From NCBI GenBank assembly GCA_943914745.1, contig CALUDF010000137.1, forward strand, positions 1 through 7,818: a stretch of DNA of 7,818 nucleotides, written 5' to 3'. This DNA is from an uncultured Bacteriovorax sp. (GTDB lineage: Bacteria; Bdellovibrionota; Bacteriovoracia; Bacteriovoracales; Bacteriovoracaceae). Below, piece after piece: positions 1 through 6,810 of the stretch. The position numbers and the translations under genes were made by a program. Each line of letters opens with the position of its first letter. Within the stretch, counting starts at the first letter, position 1. A model generated the notes under the pieces. The model saw only the letters and a list, made by a program, of their open reading frames with translations. It did no database searches and was not told the DNA's origin.

Positions 1-272
1 TTTTTAATGTTTCCCTCTTTAATGAGAAGGAAAGAAAAGAGCTTCACGAACATTATCACCAATTCTTCGACGAGATCTCTGTCCTGCCGATTGGGGACTC
101 TCAAAAGGCACTCATCAGATTAAAACTCACAGAGGTTTTAACATGGATGAGTCATAAAGAGCATACACCTAAGGAAAGGGGTGAATTTAAAAAAATGACT
201 GATTCGATGAACGCTCTAAGAAACGAAGAGGACTGGTATGTCCACTTCCCAGAGCATGCGAGCATTACCTAG
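1..272 (+). CDS. C-terminal fragment of an unrecognised protein
   Basis: An open frame enters from the left edge (first complete codon at position 3) and ends at TAG 270-272, giving about 89 C-terminal residues. The other two forward frames are closed early by stops, and the frame reads as ordinary protein rich in Lys, Glu and His, with stretches such as RLKLTEVLTWMSHKEH and EDWYVHFPE. I see no membrane segment, cysteine cluster or catalytic motif, so it looks soluble and mainly helical. I do not recognise the family. Its last eight bases overlap the end of the convergent topB gene, so any terminator must lie inside coding sequence. The beginning of the gene is outside the window. Confidence 0.6.
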   Translation, partial: FNVSLFNEKERKELHEHYHQFFDEISVLPIGDSQKALIRLKLTEVLTWMSHKEHTPKERGEFKKMTDSMNALRNEEDWYVHFPEHASIT

Positions 273-2415
273 GAAGAAATTCGAACTCGACCTTTCCTTC
301 CTTATTCATAATCAAATAAGCCTCAAAAGGCTTCCCGGCCTTAGACTTGAAACCTTTAATGAGATCGGTCTTTTTATCACTCATGAGTTTTTTTACCTGA
401 GACTCACTAAGTTTTTTCTTGGCGACCACTTTCCAGATCGTGAACTGACAGCCTTCTTTCCAGCGAGAGCAGCTATAGGATTTTGGGAAATCCTTAATCT
501 CGGCCCCACACACCGGACAAGGCCCGAGGTTGGAAGTTTTGGCCGGAACTTTTGGCCCATAAGTTTTTCCACCATAGGACTTCGGTTTTGTTTTGTCGCG
601 AGGGACTCCTTCAATCGCCTTCCACTCATTGGTGGCCGTCTGAATGAAATCGTTGATCTTGTCTAAGAAGTCTAAATCGTCTGTCTCACCTTCGGCCATG
701 CTTTGCAGGGCAAGCTCAAGCTTTGCTGTTTGGGAGACACTCGTGAGCTCACGGGTCTTTGGCATCTCGCCTAGTCTATCGACCAGAAGAATTCCTTTGT
801 CTGTCGCCTTTAAATTCTTTGCGGATCTCTCGATGTAGCTTCTCTTTAGAAGAGTCTCAATGATCTGAGCGCGTGTGGCCTGAGTGCCAAGACCGATTTC
901 ACTCCTGAAAATTTTCTTCAAGTCCGATTCACTAACGAGTCTTGCAGGGTTTGTCATATCATAAAGCAGTGAGGCTTCAGTGTATTCAAAAGGAGGCTTC
1001 GTTTTTTTCGACTCCACTTCACCACTGGCAAAAACACCTTCTTCATGAAGGACGATTTCAGGCAGGATCTCTTCCGTCTCTCTGCCCTCAAGGGCCTTAA
1101 AACCGATCTCAATGATTTTTTTCCCACGGGCCCGAAAGAGATTATTCTCGCAAGAAATCTCAACATCTGTTTCTAAGTAGCGGTGATTTTCTAGGAAATT
1201 AGAAATAAAGCGCTTTAAAACCAAATGAAAGATCTTTCCTTCAGGAGAAGACTCATCTCCACTAAAATCCTTCAAGGGAATTAGGCCATGGTGATCAGTG
1301 AGTCTTGAATCATCAAAAACAGTTTTATTTTTTACGCTGACTTTAAAGCCAGCAAACTTTTGGAAATGCTCAGGGTAGAGATCTTTAAACTTAAAAACGA
1401 GCCCTTTCACCAAATCAAAAGAAGATGTGGCCATGACTTTTGAGTCTGTTCTCGGGTAAGAGAGGCATTTATACTTTTCATAAAGAGACTGGGCAATCTC
1501 CAGTGTCCTTGAGGCCGAAAAGCCATAGAGCATGTTGGCCTGTCTTTGAAGCTCAGTCAGAGAATAAAGCCCTTGAGGATACGATGTTTTTTCCGCCTCA
1601 TTCAAGACGGTAATCACCGCTTTTTTATTTTGGACTTTTTTTAATAAATCATCAAAGAAATCGCGCTTGTCCTGTCTTTTTTCATCTTCTTTTTTCTTGG
1701 GGTCAAACCAATAGGCCAGTACATGCCCATTTTTGAATTTAAACTTCCCTTTAAACTCAAAATAATCTTGGGGAACAAACGAATCAATCGCCTTTCTTCT
1801 TTCAACTAAAAGACTTAAAACCGCAGTCTGAACTCTCCCAATAGAAAAAAGATCATTGAGCTTGATCGTCGCAAGTCTCGAGAGATTCATCCCCACCAGC
1901 CAGTCGGCCTTCTGACGGGCACGTCCAGCAATAAAGAGGCGGTCGTACTCATAAAGAGGTTTTAAGTTTTTCATCTCTTGGTGAATAACATCTTTTGTTA
2001 GGGCCGCTGAAGTCCAGAAACGGAAAGCACGCATTTTTGAGCGCCCTTCATTCAAGATCAGGCGAGCGATAAGCTCCCCTTCACGACCGGCATCGGTGGC
2101 GACGATGAGTTTATCAATATCAGTGCGCTTAAGAATTCTCTTAATCACGTCGAGTTGTTTTTTTGTTTTAGGCTGTGCTTTGAATTTAAACTCTGAAGGA
2201 ATGATCGGAAGCGTTGCTAAACTCCACTTCTTATAAGCGGCATCGTAATCTTCAGGATCATAGGGAGCAAGCAGATGCCCAATGGCCCACGTGATGACGT
2301 ATTGATCATTTTCAATAAAACCATCTTGCCCTTTTCCTAAGGCCCCAAGGGCCACGGCAAAGTCGCGGGCAACGGAAGGTTTTTCGGTAAGAATAAGAGT
2401 TTTCATCATAGTCAT
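265..2415 (-). CDS. topB: DNA topoisomerase III (type IA)
   Basis: Type IA topoisomerase that cuts one DNA strand through a 5'-phosphotyrosine link, passes another strand and reseals; it decatenates replication and recombination intermediates in the cytoplasm. The N-terminal TOPRIM domain is clear: LTEKPS with catalytic Glu11, and ATDAGREGE (106-114) with the acidic metal-binding residues. The active-site tyrosine is Tyr320 in LSYPRTDSK. HHGLIP (375-380) and GLGTQATRAQIIE (508-520) are further hallmarks of the TopB branch. The C-terminus adds a four-cysteine zinc ribbon (Cys633, 636, 649, 656) and a Toprim C-terminal repeat (about 660-716). At 716 residues it is somewhat longer than E. coli TopB (about 650). 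The start is uncertain: ATG codons occur at residues 1, 3 and 4. A weak AGAAAG lies 7 bases before the first, while MKTLILTEKP from the fourth is the usual family N-terminus. The gene follows the protease gene on the same strand but is separated from it by a terminator. Confidence 0.95.
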   Translation of the reverse strand: MTMMKTLILTEKPSVARDFAVALGALGKGQDGFIENDQYVITWAIGHLLAPYDPEDYDAAYKKWSLATLPIIPSEFKFKAQPKTKKQLDVIKRILKRTDIDKLIVATDAGREGELIARLILNEGRSKMRAFRFWTSAALTKDVIHQEMKNLKPLYEYDRLFIAGRARQKADWLVGMNLSRLATIKLNDLFSIGRVQTAVLSLLVERRKAIDSFVPQDYFEFKGKFKFKNGHVLAYWFDPKKKEDEKRQDKRDFFDDLLKKVQNKKAVITVLNEAEKTSYPQGLYSLTELQRQANMLYGFSASRTLEIAQSLYEKYKCLSYPRTDSKVMATSSFDLVKGLVFKFKDLYPEHFQKFAGFKVSVKNKTVFDDSRLTDHHGLIPLKDFSGDESSPEGKIFHLVLKRFISNFLENHRYLETDVEISCENNLFRARGKKIIEIGFKALEGRETEEILPEIVLHEEGVFASGEVESKKTKPPFEYTEASLLYDMTNPARLVSESDLKKIFRSEIGLGTQATRAQIIETLLKRSYIERSAKNLKATDKGILLVDRLGEMPKTRELTSVSQTAKLELALQSMAEGETDDLDFLDKINDFIQTATNEWKAIEGVPRDKTKPKSYGGKTYGPKVPAKTSNLGPCPVCGAEIKDFPKSYSCSRWKEGCQFTIWKVVAKKKLSESQVKKLMSDKKTDLIKGFKSKAGKPFEAYLIMNKEGKVEFEFLPR

Positions 2416-2440
2416 TTATACACTTTCTATAAAACTCTTT

Positions 2441-2475
2441 AAAACAAAAAAGGGCCAGAATAATCTGGCCCTTTT
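2441..2475 (-). terminator. Intrinsic terminator of the first protease gene
   Basis: A perfect 12-bp inverted repeat (arms 2448-2459 and 2464-2475, sequence AAAAGGGCCAGA and its complement) encloses a 4-base loop. Read on the minus strand it is followed by a T-rich tail (complement of 2441-2451), the classic rho-independent layout. It lies 23 bases after the stop codon of the 2499-3380 gene and only about 25-30 bases before the topB start. On the plus strand the right arm ends in TTTT, but no plus-strand gene leads into it. Confidence 0.9.
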
Positions 2476-2498
2476 CATATGACTTTTCTATTTAGAAA

Positions 2499-3380
2499 TT
2501 AGAGTTCAGCAGCAGATGGTTTGTACCAGCAAAGAGGGCGTGTCCCAACTTCGTATCCATCTCTCTTAAGACATACACCTTTAGTTGCATCTTTTCCGTC
2601 TACATCATCAGAGATCGCTTTATCACAAAGAGATCCTTGGAAGTATGTATCAAGACGACATTGAGCAGCTGGGTGGTTATCATTTGTAGTTTTTACAATC
2701 TTAGTGTCTGGAGTCGTGAACTTTACGTTCGAGTTTCCACCTAAGTCACCAAGAAGCATCGCAAGTGATTTACCTGCCATTGAAATACGCTGACAAAGAG
2801 CGATTTCAGACTCTGACTTATAGATTGCCTGACATTTTGCAGTTGCTTCAGCGTCTACTTCCATTTTTGAAACGACAGCGATGTTGTCATCGTTTTCAAG
2901 AACTCTTCTCATACACTTTAAACCTGCGAAGTAGTCAGATTGTCCTTCGTTTGAAGCCCATGCTGATCCCCATCCACCTTTTCTTGGAGCTCCACCGATG
3001 TGGTGACCAAGCTCGTGACAGACAACCATCATGAAACCATCAACTGTGACTAGAGGGTGACGAGCAAGACCTCCGTACATATTTACTTGCCAGTTAGTTC
3101 CTGACTGTTGAGCAGATGCGTTGACAGTGTTGTCATCCCATCTATTGTTCATAATAAGGTTTCCACCTTTTTGTTTTACAATTGGAGCGTAAACTGAAGA
3201 AACGCGACCGATTGCCTCTAGGAACAATTCTTTTGTCATGTTGTTTGCAGCTTTATCGCCTACTGCGATTTGAAGATTATTTTCTGGTGCGAACCCACTT
3301 TTTCCATGTACGTCGCAAGAAAATGCTTGAGAGAAAGATAAAGTCGTCGCCATCAAAGCAACTAAAATCCCTTTTGTCAT
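2499..3380 (-). CDS. Exported HExxH zinc metalloprotease-like protein, copy A
   Basis: Predicted secreted or periplasmic zinc metallopeptidase of 293 residues; substrate unknown. A signal peptide (about residues 1-21) ends just before Cys22. The zinc motif is HELGHH (His122, Glu123, His126), followed 18 residues later by Glu145 in NEGQSDYF, which resembles the NExxSD third-ligand motif of thermolysin. A later NDNHPAAQCR (His236, Arg242) recalls the HP...R motif of M48 peptidases. Nine cysteines (22, 121, 156, 183, 196, 241, 252, 270, 284) are all conserved in the neighbouring paralog, which suggests disulfides in an oxidising compartment. The start is well supported by CGGAGGA ending seven bases before ATG. 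The gene ends in a strong terminator and appears monocistronic. The family is not one I can name, and catalysis is inferred from the motif. Cysteine at the cleavage site could mean a lipoprotein, but the lipobox (AFSC) is poor. Confidence 0.85.
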   Translation of the reverse strand: MTKGILVALMATTLSFSQAFSCDVHGKSGFAPENNLQIAVGDKAANNMTKELFLEAIGRVSSVYAPIVKQKGGNLIMNNRWDDNTVNASAQQSGTNWQVNMYGGLARHPLVTVDGFMMVVCHELGHHIGGAPRKGGWGSAWASNEGQSDYFAGLKCMRRVLENDDNIAVVSKMEVDAEATAKCQAIYKSESEIALCQRISMAGKSLAMLLGDLGGNSNVKFTTPDTKIVKTTNDNHPAAQCRLDTYFQGSLCDKAISDDVDGKDATKGVCLKRDGYEVGTRPLCWYKPSAAEL

Positions 3381-3384
3381 ATAA

Positions 3385-3400
3385 AGTCCTCCGTAACAAA
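3385..3400 (-). promoter_or_regulatory. Ribosome-binding leader of protease copy A
   Basis: On the minus strand the 16 bases TTTGTTACGGAGGACT contain a strong Shine-Dalgarno sequence (GGAGG), with seven bases between GGAGG and the ATG at 3380. The identical 16 bases precede copy B, so the leader was kept together with the coding sequence after duplication. It fixes the start codon of this gene. Confidence 0.8.
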
Positions 3401-3510
3401 TATTAGGAATGTGTTAATTCTTGCGAGTTAAGAACAATCTGGAAAAGAAATTATTCTTTCATTACCTGACATTGAGTGGCGGATACTTGAAAGAAACAAT
3501 TTTCATTGGG

Positions 3511-3543
3511 AAAAAACAAAAAGGGACTTCCGAAGAAGTCCCC
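3511..3543 (-). terminator. Intrinsic terminator of protease copy B with UUCG loop
   Basis: On the minus strand an 8-bp stem (GGGACTTC with GAAGTCCC, positions 3535-3542 and 3523-3530) is closed by the extra-stable TTCG tetraloop (3531-3534) and followed by a T-rich tail (complement of 3511-3522). It lies about 34 bases after the stop codon of the 3577-4458 gene and should separate that transcript from copy A. The remaining sequence up to the copy A start (about 3400-3510) must hold copy A's promoter; I could not pick a convincing -35/-10 pair. Confidence 0.92.
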
Positions 3544-3576
3544 ACTGTCAATTTTTTGGCGTCAAATTTTAGACGA

Positions 3577-4458
3577 TTAAATCTCGTTTGAACCTGGTTT
3601 ATACCAGCAAAGTGGACGAACACCGCGAGCATAACCATCTTTCTTGATACATGTTCCAGGGATAGCGTCGTCTTTTGAAACATTATCATCGATTGATTTA
3701 TCACATAACATACCTTGGAAATAAGTATCCAGACGGCATTGAGCTTTTGGGTGAGCGTCGTTTGTCGTTTTTACAGCTTTAGTGTCTGGTGTGTGGAAGT
3801 TTACGTTTGAGCTTCCACCAAGTGATCCAAGAAGTTGGCCAAGAGATTTTCCGGCCATCGCCACTCTCTGGCAAAGAGCGATTTCAGCAGCTGAGCTGTA
3901 AACAACTTTACATTGTTTTGTCGCTTCTGCATCGATTTGCATTCCTGCTACGATTGAGACGTTGTCATCATTTTGAAGAACTCTTCTCATACATTTTAAA
4001 CCTGCGAAGTAGTCCGCTTGTCCTTCATTAGATGCCCAGTCAGTGTTTCTGTCGTATCTTGGAGCTCCACCAATGTGGTGACCAAGCTCGTGACAAACAA
4101 CCATCATGAATCCATCATCAGTTGTCAGTTTATGGCGAGCAAGACCTCCGTACATATTAACTTGCCAAACACTTCCATACTGTTGAGCTGAAGCGTTGAC
4201 CGTGTTGCTGGTCCAAAGATTATTCATTTTTAGAGTCGCACCCATTTCAGAAATGATTGGAGCATAAACTGCCTCAACACGTCCGATGATTGAAAGAAAG
4301 CGCTCTTCTGTCATGTCTCCGGCCATTTTATCGTTTACGCCGATAGAAAGGTTGTTTTCAGGTAAGAAACCTGTTTTTCCGTGAGAGTCACAAGCAATAG
4401 AAGCTGTTGAAAGAGTCATAGAAAGAGCCAGTGAGCTAAGCAATAGAGATTTTTTCAT
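3577..4458 (-). CDS. Exported HExxH zinc metalloprotease-like protein, copy B
   Basis: Paralog of the 2499-3380 gene, also 293 residues, and by eye about two thirds identical over the mature part. The signal peptide MKKSLLLSSLALSMTLSTAS-IA ends before Cys23. Zinc motif HELGHH gives His123, Glu124 and His127; Glu145 in NEGQADYF follows 17 residues later. NDAHPKAQCR (His236, Arg242) and all nine cysteines are conserved. Identical long blocks include NTVNASAQQ, WQVNMYGGLARH, DGFMMVVCHELGHHIGGAPR and CRLDTYFQG; the main difference is a short loop after GGAPR that is one residue shorter here. I chose ATG 4458 because CGGAGGA sits just before it. An in-frame TTG at 4476 would add six residues but lies upstream of the Shine-Dalgarno sequence, and MKKSLLL is a normal signal-peptide start. 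The gene is monocistronic, with its own terminator, and divergent from the MipA-like gene. Peptidase activity is inferred. Confidence 0.85.
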   Translation of the reverse strand: MKKSLLLSSLALSMTLSTASIACDSHGKTGFLPENNLSIGVNDKMAGDMTEERFLSIIGRVEAVYAPIISEMGATLKMNNLWTSNTVNASAQQYGSVWQVNMYGGLARHKLTTDDGFMMVVCHELGHHIGGAPRYDRNTDWASNEGQADYFAGLKCMRRVLQNDDNVSIVAGMQIDAEATKQCKVVYSSAAEIALCQRVAMAGKSLGQLLGSLGGSSNVNFHTPDTKAVKTTNDAHPKAQCRLDTYFQGMLCDKSIDDNVSKDDAIPGTCIKKDGYARGVRPLCWYKPGSNEI

Positions 4459-4461
4459 ATT

Positions 4462-4477
4462 AGTCCTCCGTAACAAA
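4462..4477 (-). promoter_or_regulatory. Ribosome-binding leader of protease copy B
   Basis: The same TTTGTTACGGAGGACT as before copy A, with six bases between GGAGG and ATG 4458. It decides the start codon: the longer frame opening at TTG 4476 would place this Shine-Dalgarno sequence inside the coding region. Confidence 0.8.
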
Positions 4478-4629
4478 AGATGAAAAATTCAAACGTAACT
4501 CTATCCTGACAGCTTATTGAAATTTGGGTTGGAAATTAATCTGTCAATTCCTTGCAAGAAAACACGTTTAATTCTTGAGTTTTTAACTGCTCTTTTCTTT
4601 TTCTGGGAATGCTTTATTATCTTCTTCAT

Positions 4630-5397
4630 ATGAAAATAAAAAACCTGCTCTTCTTATTACTCTTTTCACTCTTTCTTAGTTCTTTTTCCCTCTATGCTCA
4701 AAATGCTCCGAGCTCCGAGGAGCCTCGCGACTGGAGTGCTTCGGCCGGCTTTGGCATGGCCTTCAAAAAAAACCTGAGAAAAAACAACACCTATGAAAAC
4801 ATGGATAAGAAGTGGATCGTGCGCCCTTTTCCTCTCATTCAGGGCAGCTATAAAAGAGTCTCTCTAGGCCCTCAAGGGCTCTCGGTCATGGCCTTAGGCC
4901 ATAAGATGGCAAACGTCTCCGCCTTTATTAAAAGAGATGGAGACCGCTATCAAGGCATTGGCATGATCCCGAGAAAAGATTCGGCCTTTGTCGGGATCTC
5001 GGCCAAGTTCTTTAGTTATGGTTTAAATCTCGCCCATGACATTCACGGAAGATCAAAAGGAACATACGTTCAGTTTAATTACGGAAAGATGTTTTTACTC
5101 ACTGAAAAATTCTTTCTCCTTACTAATTTTGGGCTGGATTGGTTTGATGATAAGTACGCTGAGTACTATTATTCGGTCAGGTCTCATGAAAAAAGGTCCA
5201 ATCGCCCCGAATATCATCTTAGCAATTATCTGCAACCCAGTGCTGGAGTCCTTCCTGTCTACAAGCTTGATGAGAAGTCTTCACTCATGGGGGCCCTTAA
5301 CCTAAAGCTCGTCAATGAGAAGGTGAGAAAATCACCAACGATGAATGGCGACAAACTGGAGTTTGGCGGCATCTTCGGTTACACCTATAATTTTTAA
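4630..5397 (+). CDS. MipA/OmpV-family outer-membrane protein
   Basis: Predicted outer-membrane beta-barrel of the MipA/OmpV family (in E. coli MipA is a scaffold that binds the murein hydrolase MltA; other members are porin-like). From ATG 4630 the product has 255 residues with a typical signal peptide (residues 1-23, cleavage after LYA before QNA). Family traits are seen in order: an N-terminal SAGFGMAF strand; the WFDDKYAEYYYSVRSHEKRSNRPEYH block, which matches the family's WxDxxYxxxYYGVS...S-x-x-x-Y segment; and an ending in FGGIFGYTYNF, whose final aromatic residue is the usual barrel-assembly signal. An in-frame ATG at 4609 would add seven residues; I prefer 4630 because the signal peptide then starts MKIK. 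Neither start has a good Shine-Dalgarno sequence. Convergent with the next gene, with one base between stop codons. The physiological role is not shown by the sequence. Confidence 0.8.
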   Translation: MKIKNLLFLLLFSLFLSSFSLYAQNAPSSEEPRDWSASAGFGMAFKKNLRKNNTYENMDKKWIVRPFPLIQGSYKRVSLGPQGLSVMALGHKMANVSAFIKRDGDRYQGIGMIPRKDSAFVGISAKFFSYGLNLAHDIHGRSKGTYVQFNYGKMFLLTEKFFLLTNFGLDWFDDKYAEYYYSVRSHEKRSNRPEYHLSNYLQPSAGVLPVYKLDEKSSLMGALNLKLVNEKVRKSPTMNGDKLEFGGIFGYTYNF

Positions 5398-5398
5398 A

Positions 5399-6763
5399 TT
5401 ATTTCTTCGCTACGATGTTTTCGATTTCCGTCACAATCTTGCGATATGTCGGCAATTGATAGCGCTTCTTTAAATTGACTAGGATAATAGCAAAGCTCGG
5501 CTCGTTGCCTTGCTCGATTAACTGACTGACAAAATCTTCCACGACGATGAAGAAAATCGCCATTGGTGAAATCGAGGTCGTGAGCACTTCAGGAAACCCC
5601 ACTCCATTTGAAACGCCATGATGTTGTTTAATGATGATGTCCACCCCTTGAGGAAGACGCGGATAAGTCTGCACTAAAAGAGCTGCCTGGTGGGCGTGGT
5701 TTAAAATAGAGTCTCTTTCTCTTGAAGTCAGGCGCGCCTTTTTTAGGGTCTCATTATCCATGATCTTTAAGAGTTTTTCATCTTCTAAGTAAATATCGTG
5801 GAAGAAACTCACCATTGAGAGCTTCTCGAGCATAACTGATTGCTGATCCTGGCTTCCCCATTCCATCTTGGGTAAAAGCGTGTAGGACATCAGACAGATC
5901 AGGTAAGATCTCTTATAAGAATAACTAAACTGATTATCCAAAAGCTTTTTTAAGAGGCTTCCAAGCTTATCAGTTTTAGTGATTTGCGCTCTCATCTGAA
6001 GGACCGTCTGGTCTACCATCACCACACAAGAAGCAGTGATACCGAGAGTCTTAATAAGGTCACTGGTCAGGACAAAAGAGTCGCCTGTCTTAACGACGGC
6101 TTCATTGATGTTGTCTGGTTTTTTTAAATTGCGCAGAGACTGGATCAAAAGACCATTCATGAAGACTTCGCGCTCATCTTTAAGAATAAAAAACTCGCGA
6201 AGCCCCAGGTCTTCATATTTCTTTAGACTTTCCTTGGTAAAACTCTCACCCAAGTGAAGCCTTTTAACATACTCATCTCCCGTCCTTTTTGAAAGCCTGA
6301 TGTAGACGTCACAAGGAGAGAGATTCATCAAATAAAAATAATTAATGGGAAAAGGAACATAATCGGGAAGTTTTAAATGATTGAACTCTTCCTTCTTCAG
6401 GTTCAGGGCCTTGAGCACCAGACGATTTAGCTCCTCGATTCTCAAACGATCCGAAACCATCGCAAATTTTTTATATGTATGCTCAAACTCACCAATAACG
6501 ATAAGAGGGGTCGTAAGTGAATTGTCATAAATAACATTGAGAAAAAGGGCGGCAATTGGTTCACTTGGCCTATCTACTGTCTCTTCTGAGTAATTCCTAA
6601 CGACATACAGGCTGAAGCGCTCCTCACCATTTTTGATCAGTTCTACGGCCTCAGCTCCGCTTTTATAGAGAGTGATCTTGGCGCCAAACTCCCTTTCCAG
6701 GTTCTTAGCTATTAAATCCCCTACGGCTTCATCTGATTCTACTAAAAGTATCTTTAATTCCAT
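5399..6763 (-). CDS. Degenerate receiver plus HD-GYP-like regulatory protein
   Basis: Cytoplasmic signalling protein of 454 residues. Residues 1-120 resemble a response-regulator receiver domain (KILLVESDEAVGDLI with acidic Asp11/Glu12), but the expected phospho-acceptor Asp in SLYVVRN is Arg56. The conserved Thr/Ser is Gly91 and the Lys is missing, so phosphorylation is unlikely. Residues 130-260 (PFPINYFYLMNLSPCDVYIRL...) form a middle domain I cannot name. Residues 270-454 resemble an HD-GYP cyclic-di-GMP phosphodiesterase: FFHDIYLED (His322, Asp323), NHAHQ (His356/358), QHHGVSNGVGFP (His381, His382, GFP in place of GYP) and VVEDF (Asp410). The Gly-Lys after HD and the first conserved His are absent. 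It may bind c-di-GMP or partners without full catalysis. The start at ATG 6763 matches the receiver N-terminus; the frame stays open to TTG 6817, which would add 18 hydrophobic residues. No clear Shine-Dalgarno sequence precedes 6763. Confidence 0.75.
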   Translation of the reverse strand: MELKILLVESDEAVGDLIAKNLEREFGAKITLYKSGAEAVELIKNGEERFSLYVVRNYSEETVDRPSEPIAALFLNVIYDNSLTTPLIVIGEFEHTYKKFAMVSDRLRIEELNRLVLKALNLKKEEFNHLKLPDYVPFPINYFYLMNLSPCDVYIRLSKRTGDEYVKRLHLGESFTKESLKKYEDLGLREFFILKDEREVFMNGLLIQSLRNLKKPDNINEAVVKTGDSFVLTSDLIKTLGITASCVVMVDQTVLQMRAQITKTDKLGSLLKKLLDNQFSYSYKRSYLICLMSYTLLPKMEWGSQDQQSVMLEKLSMVSFFHDIYLEDEKLLKIMDNETLKKARLTSRERDSILNHAHQAALLVQTYPRLPQGVDIIIKQHHGVSNGVGFPEVLTTSISPMAIFFIVVEDFVSQLIEQGNEPSFAIILVNLKKRYQLPTYRKIVTEIENIVAKK

Positions 6764-6810
6764 AAGATAGATGATAAAACTAAATTGAAAAAAAAGGTAT
6801 AAAAATGTAT

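Larger units (their letters stand above)
2499..4477 (-). repeat. Tandem gene duplication (two protease units)
   Basis: Two head-to-tail units on the minus strand, each made of an identical 16-base leader, a 293-codon gene and an intrinsic terminator of different sequence. The proteins keep their length, all nine cysteines and the full zinc-site pattern, while synonymous positions and signal peptides have diverged. The duplication is therefore old rather than recent, and both copies seem to be under purifying selection. Confidence 0.8.

Noticed and set aside
238..666. 142-residue plus-strand open frame
   Set aside because: Lies antisense to the well-supported C-terminal zinc-ribbon part of topB; no signal, domain or ribosome site of its own.
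3315..3320. Lipoprotein processing at Cys22 (copy A) or Cys23 (copy B)
   Set aside because: The preceding residues AFS and SIA fit signal peptidase I cleavage and lack the Leu/Val/Ile normally at -3 of a lipobox; the cysteine is more likely in a disulfide, though this is not excluded.
2765..4031. Antisense open frames within both protease genes (2765-3034, 3182-3406 and 3789-4031)
   Set aside because: Two of them mirror each other only because the sense genes are paralogs; none has a ribosome site or protein-like composition.
4459..4476. TTG start giving six extra residues on protease copy B
   Set aside because: The Shine-Dalgarno sequence would fall inside the coding region; the ATG at 4458 gives a standard signal peptide and the same length as copy A.
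4514..4547. TTGACA (minus strand, 4547-4542) as the -35 of the protease copy B promoter
   Set aside because: No acceptable -10 at 16-18 base spacing (AATTTC at 17); kept only as part of the shared upstream element.
6768..6790. E. coli-type Fur box near GATAGATGATAAAAC
   Set aside because: Too few matches to the GATAAT hexamer array; AT-rich spacer sequence.
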